Source: Opitutaceae bacterium | GTDB lineage: Bacteria; Verrucomicrobiota; Verrucomicrobiia; Opitutales; Opitutaceae | NCBI GenBank assembly: GCA_023269455.1 | Contig: JAHFTG010000057.1 | Span: forward strand, 1-10,825 | DNA length: 10,825 nucleotides | Direction of reading: 5' to 3' | Shown: positions 1 through 6,245 of the stretch, in pieces | Numbering within the stretch: position 1 is the first letter of the stretch | How the letters are laid out: every line of letters begins with the position of its first letter | Notes under the pieces: model-generated | The model's input: only the letters and a program-made list of their open reading frames with translations | The model's database searches: none | What the model was told of the DNA's origin: nothing | Translations under genes and position numbers: made by a program

Positions 1-653
1 GGCTGCCCGAGCCCCTAGTCGAAGCCGCCGGCCCTTCCTCCTCAACCGCCTCCGCATCCGCCGACCTCGCCGACGACGTCTCCATCGCGCTCATGCTCGC
101 CCTGGAACGCCTCTCGCCCCTCGAACGCGCCGCCTTCGTGCTTCACGACGCCTTCGGCCAAAGCTTCGACGAAGTCGCCCTCGCGCTCGACCGCCCCGCC
201 GCCACCTGCCGTCAACTCGCCTCCCGCGCCCGCACTCACCTCCGCACCGACCGCGCCCGCTTCAAACCCTCCCCCGACGACGGCGAACGCTTCGTCAACG
301 CCTTCCAATCGGCCGCCCGCTCCGGCGATCTCGCCGGACTCACCCGCATGCTCGCGACCGACGCCGTGATGCACTCCGACAGCGGCGGCAAAGTCCTCGC
401 CGCCCGCCGCCACATCCTCGGCGGCGCACGCATCGCCCGCTTCTTCGCCAAACTCACCCCCAAAAAAGGCGCGCCCCTCTCCCAGGTTTTCGTGCACATC
501 AACGGCTTGCCCGGCCTCCTCCTGCGCGACGCCCGCGGCATCACCGAAACCCTCGCCTTCGAAATCCACGACGGCGTCCTCACCGCGCTCTACCAAACGC
601 GCAACCCCGAAAAACTCCGCCACCTCGCCGCGCTGCTCCCACCGGAATCCTAG
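1..653 (+). CDS. ECF sigma factor with C-terminal SnoaL-like domain (ECF41/SigJ type), 5' end missing
   Basis: RNA polymerase sigma factor of the extracytoplasmic type. The gene is cut by the window start. The reading frame is open from base 1 and begins with (W)LPEPLVE, the linker motif that in ECF41/SigJ proteins joins sigma region 2 to region 4. The ATG at 93 is therefore internal (MLALERLSP), not the true start. Next comes a region 4 helix-turn-helix (LSPLERAAFVLHDAFG ... EVALALDRPAATCRQLASRAR), which would read the -35 element. A SnoaL-like domain of roughly 120 residues follows and keeps family marks: DSGGK (usually DGGGK), a VNG-like HINGLPG, and NPEKL near the end (usually NPDKL). In this family the extra domain replaces an anti-sigma factor and tunes activity in cis. 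The partner genes usual for ECF41 (carboxymuconolactone decarboxylase, oxidoreductase or epimerase) would lie upstream and are not visible. Confidence 0.9.
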   Translation, partial: LPEPLVEAAGPSSSTASASADLADDVSIALMLALERLSPLERAAFVLHDAFGQSFDEVALALDRPAATCRQLASRARTHLRTDRARFKPSPDDGERFVNAFQSAARSGDLAGLTRMLATDAVMHSDSGGKVLAARRHILGGARIARFFAKLTPKKGAPLSQVFVHINGLPGLLLRDARGITETLAFEIHDGVLTALYQTRNPEKLRHLAALLPPES

Positions 654-750
654 GGCGTATCGGAAACCGCCGCCAAGAATAACGCCCAATCGATTCCTGC
701 CGTTCCTCCTTCGACCGCCTCTATTTCATCGCAATGCTTGCCACCGTTCA

Positions 751-773
751 TGCGGCAATGCAGCATTACCGCA
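751..773. promoter_or_regulatory. palindromic operator candidate at the antitoxin start
   Basis: TGCGGCAATGC-A-GCATTACCGCA is an inverted repeat with 10 of 11 positions paired around a single central base. Its last base is the A of the preferred antitoxin ATG at 773. The core GCAATGC also occurs at 731-737, 24 bases upstream in direct orientation. VapBC-type modules are normally repressed by the antitoxin or the complex binding palindromes at their own promoter, so this is the natural autoregulatory operator. The binding itself is inferred. Confidence 0.55.
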
Positions 774-1027
774 TGACTCTCACTCTTCCCGTCAGCAAGC
801 GTGGCGGCCTGACGCTTCCCCCGGAACTACGGCGCAAGTTGGGCTTGGACCGCGTTTCTAGCCCGCTGGTTATTGTCGAAGAACGAGATGGCGGACTTTT
901 TCTTCAGGCCGCCGCCGCCGTGCCTGTGCGTGACATCGCCCCGGCCACCCTCGCGCAGTGGATCGCGCGCGACGAAGCCGAGATGGCCGCCTTCAACCGC
1001 ACGCCCAAGGCCAAATCCAAAAAGTGA
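773..1027 (+). CDS. vapB: AbrB/SpoVT-fold antitoxin, VapB-like
   Basis: Small antitoxin (84 residues from this start) expected to neutralise the PIN toxin encoded next. The N-terminus is a swapped-hairpin AbrB DNA-binding domain: residues 1-40 read as MTLTLPVSKRGGLTLPPELR followed by RKLGL, the usual pattern of beta strands and LP.E.R..LGL. The C-terminal half (APATLAQWIARDEAEMAAF) is helical and is the likely toxin-binding arm. A longer frame starts at an ATG at 734, but 773 fits better because the AbrB fold begins there and the upstream codons lie inside the palindrome. No Shine-Dalgarno sequence is visible at either start. The stop overlaps the toxin start (GTGA, 1024-1027), so the two genes should be translationally coupled. 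The fold is fairly certain; the symbol is given by module type. Confidence 0.8.
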   Translation: MTLTLPVSKRGGLTLPPELRRKLGLDRVSSPLVIVEERDGGLFLQAAAAVPVRDIAPATLAQWIARDEAEMAAFNRTPKAKSKK

Positions 1028-1446
1028 GGCTCTTCCTCGATACCAGCGTCCTCCTCGCCGCCGCTGGTTCAGCCAAAGGTGCCTCGCGTTATGTCTTGGA
1101 ACACGCGGCGGCGCAGGAATGGGAACTCCTTACGTCGATTTACTGTGTCGAAGAAACCGACCGCAATGCAGCCAAACTCGGCCCCCGTGCGCCCGCTTAC
1201 TGGCGTGCTTCTCTACTCCCCCGACTGACGCTCGTCCCCATCGAGCTTACCTTCGACAAGGTCCTGGTTTTCCCCAAAGCCAAAGACCGTCCAGTCCTGC
1301 TCTCGGCGCTCGGTGCAGAAGCGGACGTCTTGCTGACCCTCGACGAGGCCGATTTCCAGAAGGTCATCGGCCGCCAAGTGTATAGCCTGCAAATCCGCAG
1401 CCCCGGCGAGTTCCTCATCGAACAACGCCAAGCCGGTCATCTCTGA
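1024..1446 (+). CDS. vapC: PIN-domain toxin ribonuclease, VapC-like
   Basis: Probable toxin with a PIN-domain, metal-dependent RNase fold, 140 residues from the GTG at 1024. An ATG at 958 gives a longer frame, but its first 22 residues only repeat antitoxin DNA in another frame. The GTG overlaps the antitoxin stop in the usual 4-base GTGA arrangement, and the product then begins VRLFLDTSVLL, the first PIN strand. Expected acidic residues are in place: D6 (LDTS), E43/E44 (CVEET), D88 (KDRP) and D107 (TLDEADF), with the DVLLTLDEADF block typical of the PIN_3 group. Known relatives cleave tRNA or rRNA and arrest translation; the target here cannot be read from sequence. It lies 240 bases upstream of the Hachiman-like pair on the same strand, and GC-rich codons match the host rather than that pair. 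Confidence 0.85.
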   Translation: MRLFLDTSVLLAAAGSAKGASRYVLEHAAAQEWELLTSIYCVEETDRNAAKLGPRAPAYWRASLLPRLTLVPIELTFDKVLVFPKAKDRPVLLSALGAEADVLLTLDEADFQKVIGRQVYSLQIRSPGEFLIEQRQAGHL

Positions 1447-1509
1447 AGGTCCGCCGCTCTCAACTTTGCCGCACTCGACTTACAAAAGTCTCGCTTCCGC
1501 CTAATTCAT

Positions 1510-1526
1510 TGGCAAAACGCTTGCCA
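1510..1526. promoter_or_regulatory. palindrome before the small frame and defence genes
   Basis: TGGCAA-AACGC-TTGCCA is a perfect inverted repeat with 6-bp arms and a 5-base spacer, ending two bases before the ATG at 1529. It is the only symmetric element found between the toxin gene and the AT-rich defence pair, so it is a candidate operator for that transcript. The arms are short, and chance or a small RNA hairpin cannot be excluded. Confidence 0.3.
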
Positions 1527-1528
1527 TC

Positions 1529-1687
1529 ATGAACTCCGAACAGGCCCACCCTAGGCGCTGCGGGATCAAGCTGGTCGGTGATGCGTTCACCTCCATGCAC
1601 GCCATCTATTTGCCAGGAAGGACTGAATTGGCTGCCCCCGCCTTCTCTGAACGAAATGCCTCTCTATTTTCGACCCGAATAACATAA
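1529..1687 (+). CDS. small open frame (52 aa) coupled to the HamA-like gene
   Basis: I do not recognise the product. It is a 52-residue basic peptide beginning MNSEQAHPRRCGIKLVG and ending FSTRIT, with no evident membrane segment or DNA-binding motif. The support is positional. Its TAA (1685-1687) shares one base with the ATG of the HamA-like gene (TAATG), and that gene has no Shine-Dalgarno sequence of its own, so stop-restart coupling would explain how it is translated. The base composition is intermediate between the GC-rich left flank and the AT-rich pair. It may be a genuine small partner or leader peptide, the remains of a chromosomal gene cut by the insertion, or a chance frame. Confidence 0.3.
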   Translation: MNSEQAHPRRCGIKLVGDAFTSMHAIYLPGRTELAAPAFSERNASLFSTRIT

Positions 1688-2433
1688 TGGCAAACGCATC
1701 GTATAGTGGAGAGTACTCAAAGCCCGAATGGGGATGCTCATTCCATCAAGTTAGCTCAACTTACGGCCCTAAGAACATCCATCTATGTCACGTCAAAGTT
1801 TCAGATATAATTAAAATCGCAGCTGAACTATCGAGTATTGTGATGAATGATTCATGGATCATGAATCTAGATAAGGGCGCCCGACGTGCATACGAAACCA
1901 CGGTAAAAGAGACCGCTGAATGCCTAGTCGATATTTTCAAGAATAACCTCCGTTCAGGCACTGATGATAAAGTTTCCACAGAATTCGGCGAAGTCATGGT
2001 ATCCATGAGCTCATCTCGTGCATTAGAAGTCATCCTTGGTCATATCTCACTCCCAATTGCTGAACTATGGAAGCCTCAGAAGAAACAAAACGAGGGGTTT
2101 GATTTCCATACGGTATGCCCAAATAAATTTATTAATTTCGGCGAAGCCAAGTTTTCGGGATCAGGCAATCCCCATGGCCTAGCATCAAGCCAAGCTCATG
2201 ATTTTTTTGAATCTAAAAAACACCTCAGAGATCGCGTTCATCTAATCAATCTAGCAGGAAAAGAAAGCCTTGATCATCTAGATACAGACTCTTTTGGAGC
2301 CATATTGGCATTTTCTATAAATTCAAAAAACCCGCTAACAATATTCGAGAACGCCATCACTACAGCAGAATCGCATACTTCACTAAAAAATGCGAAATAT
2401 GTATATATCGTTGGAGTGAGCCATGAATATTAA
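1687..2433 (+). CDS. hamA: HamA-like effector nuclease of a Hachiman-type system (DUF1837)
   Basis: Predicted effector of a two-gene anti-phage system, 248 residues, cytosolic. The C-terminal half carries a PD-(D/E)xK-like core in order: helix SRALEVILGHISLPIAELWK (E114), GFDFH (D139), then FGEAKF with E153 and K155 as the ExK pair. Length and layout fit the DUF1837 family. In Hachiman, HamA is held inactive by the HamB helicase and degrades DNA once released; that is family knowledge and is not shown by this sequence. The ATG at 1687 lacks a Shine-Dalgarno sequence and overlaps the stop of the small frame before it. The 3' end overlaps the helicase start by 11 bases. Codon use is AT-rich, unlike both flanks. 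AbpA of the AbpAB system is the main alternative label. Confidence 0.75.
   Translation: MANASYSGEYSKPEWGCSFHQVSSTYGPKNIHLCHVKVSDIIKIAAELSSIVMNDSWIMNLDKGARRAYETTVKETAECLVDIFKNNLRSGTDDKVSTEFGEVMVSMSSSRALEVILGHISLPIAELWKPQKKQNEGFDFHTVCPNKFINFGEAKFSGSGNPHGLASSQAHDFFESKKHLRDRVHLINLAGKESLDHLDTDSFGAILAFSINSKNPLTIFENAITTAESHTSLKNAKYVYIVGVSHEY
2413..2416 (+). promoter_or_regulatory. Shine-Dalgarno GGAG of the helicase gene, inside hamA
   Basis: GGAG lies six bases before the ATG at 2423 and within the last codons of the HamA-like gene. It fixes the helicase start and is the only clear Shine-Dalgarno element seen in the window; the GC-rich genes around it start without one. This supports a foreign origin for the pair. 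Confidence 0.6.
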
Positions 2434-4708
2434 AAAAATAATAGAAAGCAAAGACGCAGCTCTAGATTTGTCGATTTTACTAAAGGAATTACACGAAAAA
2501 GGCGGAGAAGGACCAGAAATACTTGAGAAGCTGAGTTACTTCAAAGAATTTCACCCCGAAATATTCAAATCACAGGAAGAAGAAATAATATCTTCCATAG
2601 GGGTTTTTTATAAAATAAAGAACCCTCAAAGCCTCTACTCCTTTCTGATGTCAGGCTTCGGCACGCGGCATTTACGCGAATACGGTGCAGCGCTAACCCC
2701 GGTCCAGGCCAGCATTCGGCGCGCGATAGATAATCATCAATACACTTCGATATCCGCGCCAACCAGCGCAGGAAAGTCATACTCCATTCGCGATCTTATC
2801 GCAAATAGCTCAGGTGACGCAGTCATTGTAGTCCCATCACGCGCCCTTATCGCCGAATACATGAACACTATGAAACGAAGGTTTCTAGGTGATAAAAAAG
2901 TTATGATAACCCCTTTTGTAGACGATGTCTACAAGAACAGAAAACCCAGAAGAATATTTATTTTAACACCAGAAAGATCCAAGGATTTATATAAAATCAA
3001 AGACAATTTAAATATTGAAACGTTTTTCTTCGACGAAGCTCAAATCTCCGAAGAGACCGGCAGGGGAATAATTTTTGACGTCATGATACGTCGAATCCAA
3101 AAGCACTTTCCAAAATCAAAATTAATTTTCGCACACCCTTTTGTTAAAAACCCCGGCGCACAATTCTTAAAGCATAACATACCGGCAAGTCATGGCTTTT
3201 CCCAATCCTACACACATGGCTCAGTGGGGAAAATCTGCGTTTTCATACATCCAAACGAAAAAAGTTATTATTTTTCCCCATACACAGATGGGGGACACCA
3301 GATTAAGAACTGCATCGAATTCAAAGGTTCATTTAAAGATTATGCGCTTAACGGAAATCACTCGATTTTAATATATGTATCAAAATCATCCATATATAGA
3401 GGAAATTTCACATCAGAATTTGATGCATACATAAAAGATTTAAAGCCTATATCAAATCCCAGAGGCTTAATGATAATTGAACATATAGAGCATATCTTGG
3501 GCTCTAACAGCACCGGCCATCGATCAAAAATGATTGAGCTACTGAGAAAAGGAATCGTCATTCATCACGGTTCAATACCCTTAGAAGTTCGATTCCTAAT
3601 AGAAAACTTTATCCGCGACGGTCACGCAAAATTATGCTTTGCAACGAGCACGCTAGCTCAGGGCATTAACATGCCTTTCGATATAGTGTGGCTCGACAAC
3701 AATCGCTTTAACGGGGAAGAAGATGAACGAGCCTTGGCATTCAAAAATTTAATAGGCAGATCAGGTAGATTATCCGAGGAGGAAAAATTCGATTATGGCT
3801 ACGTCTTCACCTCGGACCCTTTATTATTCTCCACCAGAATTAAAAAAGTTTTCGAGCTTCGCCCGACCTCCCTTATAGAAACCCACATACCAGAAAAGGA
3901 GGGCGATGCCGACAGAGACGAATTAATAACGGCCATCCAAAACAACACTTTCGATGACAACAAAAACATTCCCCTCTCAAAGGCACAACGCCTATCCCGC
4001 TCAGAAACATTAGAAAGAGCAGCTGAATTTCTGGCTATAATTTACCGGAATGGTGATGAAATAAAATCCAACATAGGGGGATCAACCAACCAACAATATA
4101 GGATCAGGGCAATAGAGTGCCTAAAAAACATTTACGAGTCCTCCTTAAATCGAACCCTTCAAGACGGAGAGATGGCCGTGTTTAGCAATGCCATCCAAAT
4201 TTTCTTCCAAACAATTCAAGGACATTCGTTCAGGGAAATAGTTGGCTTCAGATACAGCTACATATCGAAAAAAGGGAAGTCCGGTGAACACGCAGCATTC
4301 TCTCAGCCAGCCAACAAGCTACCCGACAAAACACTAGGGAAAACATATAGTCTATTTCCACCCAACACCCCTGCAAATAATGTTGGCTACGATGTCATCG
4401 TTTTCGACACTTACGACTACATGGATACAGTTATATCTTTTTCGCTATCTGACACTTTCATTGCTGCATTTAGCATTTACCGTGAAAAGAACACAGATGA
4501 TAGAGCCGATAAATTAATCGAGCTCTTTAGATACGGAACTAACAACAAAAATCACATCCTTTTGATGCGTTACGGATTTTCCCCTGAAGTAATCGGAGAT
4601 ATCGCATTATACGTAGAAAAAATTGATGAATCGGAGGTTAAATTTAAGAAAACAATTAACGATGCTCCAAGTGCGATAAGAGAAATAATCGAATGGTATC
4701 TCCCATGA
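2423..4708 (+). CDS. hamB: HamB-like superfamily 2 helicase of a Hachiman-type system
   Basis: DEAD/DEAH-type helicase of 761 residues, predicted sensor and partner of the HamA-like nuclease. Motifs in order: LTPVQ (91-95, Q-motif-like), Walker A SAPTSAGKS (111-119), Ia VVPSRAL (136-142), Ib TPERS (182-186), Walker B FFFDEAQ (201-207), the motif III position FAHPF (236-240) where many relatives have SAT, a motif IV-like ILIYVSK (315-321), motif V FATSTLAQGINMP (406-418) and motif VI NLIGRSGR (442-449). These form two RecA-like lobes. About 300 further residues have no motif I recognise and would hold the DNA-handling and HamA-contacting parts. In studied Hachiman systems HamB translocates on DNA and unleashes HamA on abnormal DNA. 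The 11-base overlap with hamA implies co-expression in a fixed ratio. AT-rich codon use marks it as acquired. Helicase identity is certain; the system name rests on the pairing. Confidence 0.85.
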   Translation: MNIKKIIESKDAALDLSILLKELHEKGGEGPEILEKLSYFKEFHPEIFKSQEEEIISSIGVFYKIKNPQSLYSFLMSGFGTRHLREYGAALTPVQASIRRAIDNHQYTSISAPTSAGKSYSIRDLIANSSGDAVIVVPSRALIAEYMNTMKRRFLGDKKVMITPFVDDVYKNRKPRRIFILTPERSKDLYKIKDNLNIETFFFDEAQISEETGRGIIFDVMIRRIQKHFPKSKLIFAHPFVKNPGAQFLKHNIPASHGFSQSYTHGSVGKICVFIHPNEKSYYFSPYTDGGHQIKNCIEFKGSFKDYALNGNHSILIYVSKSSIYRGNFTSEFDAYIKDLKPISNPRGLMIIEHIEHILGSNSTGHRSKMIELLRKGIVIHHGSIPLEVRFLIENFIRDGHAKLCFATSTLAQGINMPFDIVWLDNNRFNGEEDERALAFKNLIGRSGRLSEEEKFDYGYVFTSDPLLFSTRIKKVFELRPTSLIETHIPEKEGDADRDELITAIQNNTFDDNKNIPLSKAQRLSRSETLERAAEFLAIIYRNGDEIKSNIGGSTNQQYRIRAIECLKNIYESSLNRTLQDGEMAVFSNAIQIFFQTIQGHSFREIVGFRYSYISKKGKSGEHAAFSQPANKLPDKTLGKTYSLFPPNTPANNVGYDVIVFDTYDYMDTVISFSLSDTFIAAFSIYREKNTDDRADKLIELFRYGTNNKNHILLMRYGFSPEVIGDIALYVEKIDESEVKFKKTINDAPSAIREIIEWYLP

Positions 4709-4715
4709 TAGGCAC

Positions 4716-4752
4716 GAGCCAAAGGGCTCCGGCCGCTGTTTATTGATTTTTT
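4716..4752 (+). terminator. weak terminator candidate after the helicase gene
   Basis: GAGCC-AAAG-GGCTC (4716-4729) forms a 5-bp hairpin seven bases after the helicase stop, with a six-T run at 4747-4752. The T-run lies 17 bases from the stem, farther than in a classical intrinsic terminator, so the call is weak. Confidence 0.2.
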
Positions 4753-4830
4753 AGATGCGCGGAGACGCCGAGCAGAACTTGTCCGAAAAGCACAGGTCCG
4801 TTCGTTGACTCTATACATCCACCCATCCCC

Positions 4831-5319
4831 ATGAGCACCCTCACCACCGACTATCCCGTTCTCAGTCCCTACCTCAGCGTCCGTGACGCGGCGCAGGCCA
4901 TCGTTTTCTACAAGGCCGCCTTCGGAGCCACCGAACGCTACCGCCTGACCGACCAAAAATCCGGCAAGGTCGTCCATGCCGAACTCCTGATCCACGGCTC
5001 CCTGATCATGCTCGCGGAGGAAAATCCGCAATGGGGCAACAAGTCCCCGGCCACGCTCGGCGGCACCGCAGTCACCTTTTGCCTGATGGTGAAAAACGCC
5101 GATACCGCCTTCGACCGCGCCGTCGCGGCGGGCGCCGGCGTGCTCATGCCCCTCGCTGATCAATTCTACGGTTTCCGCAGCGGCAGCGTGACCGACCCCT
5201 TCGGCCACCAATGGATGCTCCAGCACGAGCTCGAAAAAGTCTCCCCTGCGGACATGCAAAAACGCTGGGACGCCATGACCGGCGAATGCCCCGGCACCGC
5301 CGACGCAGCGGCAAAATAG
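4831..5319 (+). CDS. PhnB-like VOC-superfamily (glyoxalase/bleomycin-resistance fold) protein
   Basis: Cytosolic protein of 162 residues with the vicinal oxygen chelate fold, closest in pattern to the PhnB-like group. Two beta-alpha-beta-beta-beta units are visible: residues 11-62 (LSPYLSVRDAAQAIVFYKAAFG ... HAELLIHGSLIMLAEE) and 80-132 (AVTFCLMVKNADTAFDRAVAAGAG ... DPFGHQWMLQHELE). H49 is a possible metal ligand, and GSVTDPFGHQW is the family's C-terminal signature. About 30 polar residues follow the fold. No substrate can be assigned; such proteins are often annotated broadly as glyoxalase or bleomycin-resistance family without proven activity. The ATG at 4831 is the first residue before the fold, with no Shine-Dalgarno sequence. 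GC-rich codon use returns here, so the gene marks resumption of the host chromosome after the AT-rich pair. Confidence 0.85.
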   Translation: MSTLTTDYPVLSPYLSVRDAAQAIVFYKAAFGATERYRLTDQKSGKVVHAELLIHGSLIMLAEENPQWGNKSPATLGGTAVTFCLMVKNADTAFDRAVAAGAGVLMPLADQFYGFRSGSVTDPFGHQWMLQHELEKVSPADMQKRWDAMTGECPGTADAAAK

Positions 5320-5321
5320 TT

Positions 5322-5358
5322 CCCGGCCGGCACGGAGGCCAAAAAAGGCCGGGCCTCC
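5322..5358 (+). terminator. hairpin pair after the VOC gene, possible terminator
   Basis: Two mutually exclusive 7-bp stems overlap here: CCCGGCC (5322-5328) with GGCCGGG (5347-5353), and GGAGGCC (5334-5340) with GGCCTCC (5352-5358). They lie just after the VOC stop. There is no T-tract, so the element may be a Rho-independent terminator of poor quality, a processing hairpin or a folding switch. Confidence 0.35.
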
Positions 5359-5403
5359 ACTTCTTGCAGTTGATCCCGCCCATCGCTGATCCATAAAGCG
5401 ACC

Positions 5404-6069
5404 ATGCGCCTGCTGATCCCGCTCTCCTGCCTCACAAGCATGATCCTGTGCTCGGGATGCGGGTCCGTGGTTTCCCGGATCAATTCACCGAATGCCAATC
5501 CGGTTTATAGTGGGATGCGCAGCGATTTTCACTCCATTGCCAACAACCACGGCATGAATTCCGAAATCTGGAATCGGGCTATCTGGGTTCTTGATGTGCC
5601 TTTTTCGTTTACCGCCGACACCCTGTGGCTGCCCTTCGATTTATACGATTTATCGGAGCGACGCCCCTCGGTTGATCCGCTTCTGGGATGGAAGTCGGTG
5701 CCAGCCCCGACGGCGGTCCCAGGAAACAAAGCCCCGGTAGAAAAAACTCCCTTCAACGACAAGATCACGGAGGCGGTTGATGCTTTCATCAAAAAGAAAG
5801 GCTTCAAATTTGGCCCCCAATCATCCGTTGTGCTCAAAAATCCTCATCGGCTCGGCTACATGAGATTTTACGAAGACGAAACCGGTCGGCATGCGGTTGA
5901 GATGTTTATCCCCTTGGATGACATGGCCTCCCATGTTGCGACCTACATCCTGATCTTCGACAAATCGGATGCTTTGGTAAAAGTGATAAAGTATAAGGAA
6001 CATCACCGGAGCATGTGCATGAAATCGGCCGAACCCATGGGGATGCGTCCGCGTATTGTTGTATCTTAA
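5404..6069 (+). CDS. YceK/YidQ-type lipoprotein with extra C-terminal domain
   Basis: Predicted lipoprotein of 221 residues. The signal peptide is MRLLIPLSCLTSMIL, with cleavage before C19 in LCSGC; cysteine at -3 makes the lipobox slightly unusual. Residues 18-85 match the YceK/YidQ family pattern: GCGSVVSR, then YSGMRSDFHSI, then LDVPFSFTADTLWLPFDLYDL. Family members are small envelope lipoproteins of unknown function, typically around 75-110 residues. Here a proline-rich linker (98-115) leads to a second domain (116-205) beginning PFNDKITEAVDAFIKKKGFKF and ending in an alternating strand pattern (YILIFDKSDALVKVIKYKEHH), which I do not recognise. No Shine-Dalgarno sequence is seen. It is a single gene between the VOC and DUF1826-like genes, with no functional link visible. 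The lipoprotein call is good; the family name is probable. Confidence 0.75.
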   Translation: MRLLIPLSCLTSMILCSGCGSVVSRINSPNANPVYSGMRSDFHSIANNHGMNSEIWNRAIWVLDVPFSFTADTLWLPFDLYDLSERRPSVDPLLGWKSVPAPTAVPGNKAPVEKTPFNDKITEAVDAFIKKKGFKFGPQSSVVLKNPHRLGYMRFYEDETGRHAVEMFIPLDDMASHVATYILIFDKSDALVKVIKYKEHHRSMCMKSAEPMGMRPRIVVS

Positions 6070-6213
6070 GCCTGACGGACAGTTTTAAGGGATCACCGTT
6101 TAACCACGGTTCGCGCTCATCGCCCCATGCTTCGCCTTACCCTGATTGCCGCGTTGTGGGGGCTTAATTCCAGCGGTAAGAGCTAGCCGTCGGCAACTGT
6201 TTCAGAATGCTCG

Positions 6214-6239
6214 CTACCCGCTACTCACTACCCGCTACT
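6214..6239. repeat. two direct copies of CTACCCGCTACT
   Basis: The 12-base unit occurs at 6214-6225 and 6228-6239, a 14-base period, just before the preferred start of the next gene. Such pyrimidine-rich CGCTACCCGCTACT tracts look like dispersed intergenic repeats. Their position upstream of 6246 argues that the earlier in-frame ATG at 6207 is not used. Confidence 0.5.
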
Positions 6240-6245
6240 TCCAGC

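Larger units (their letters stand above)
1640..4760. other. AT-rich defence islet
   Basis: Base composition drops sharply near 1650-1690 and returns to the GC-rich background after about 4755. Codon choice changes with it: AGA, ATA, AAA and AAT are frequent inside and rare in the genes on both sides. This is the usual look of horizontally acquired defence genes. No integrase, transposase, tRNA gene or long flanking direct repeat was seen, so the mode of entry is unknown. The boundaries are approximate. Confidence 0.7.

Noticed and set aside
42..689. 215-codon minus-strand frame over the sigma factor
   Set aside because: It is antisense to a recognisable ECF41 domain pair, and its glycine/glutamate-rich translation has no family pattern.
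4570..5394. 274-codon minus-strand frame over the end of hamB and the VOC gene
   Set aside because: It spans two good genes of different composition on the other strand, and its product changes character at the boundary.
6095..6110. ACCGT-TTAACC-ACGGT hairpin after the lipoprotein gene
   Set aside because: It has only a 5-bp stem and no T-tract, so it is not convincing as a terminator.
6127..6186. 19-codon frame starting MLRLTLIAALWGL, like the start of a signal peptide
   Set aside because: It stops after 19 codons, has no downstream continuation I could follow, and is too short to support as a gene; at most it is a remnant.
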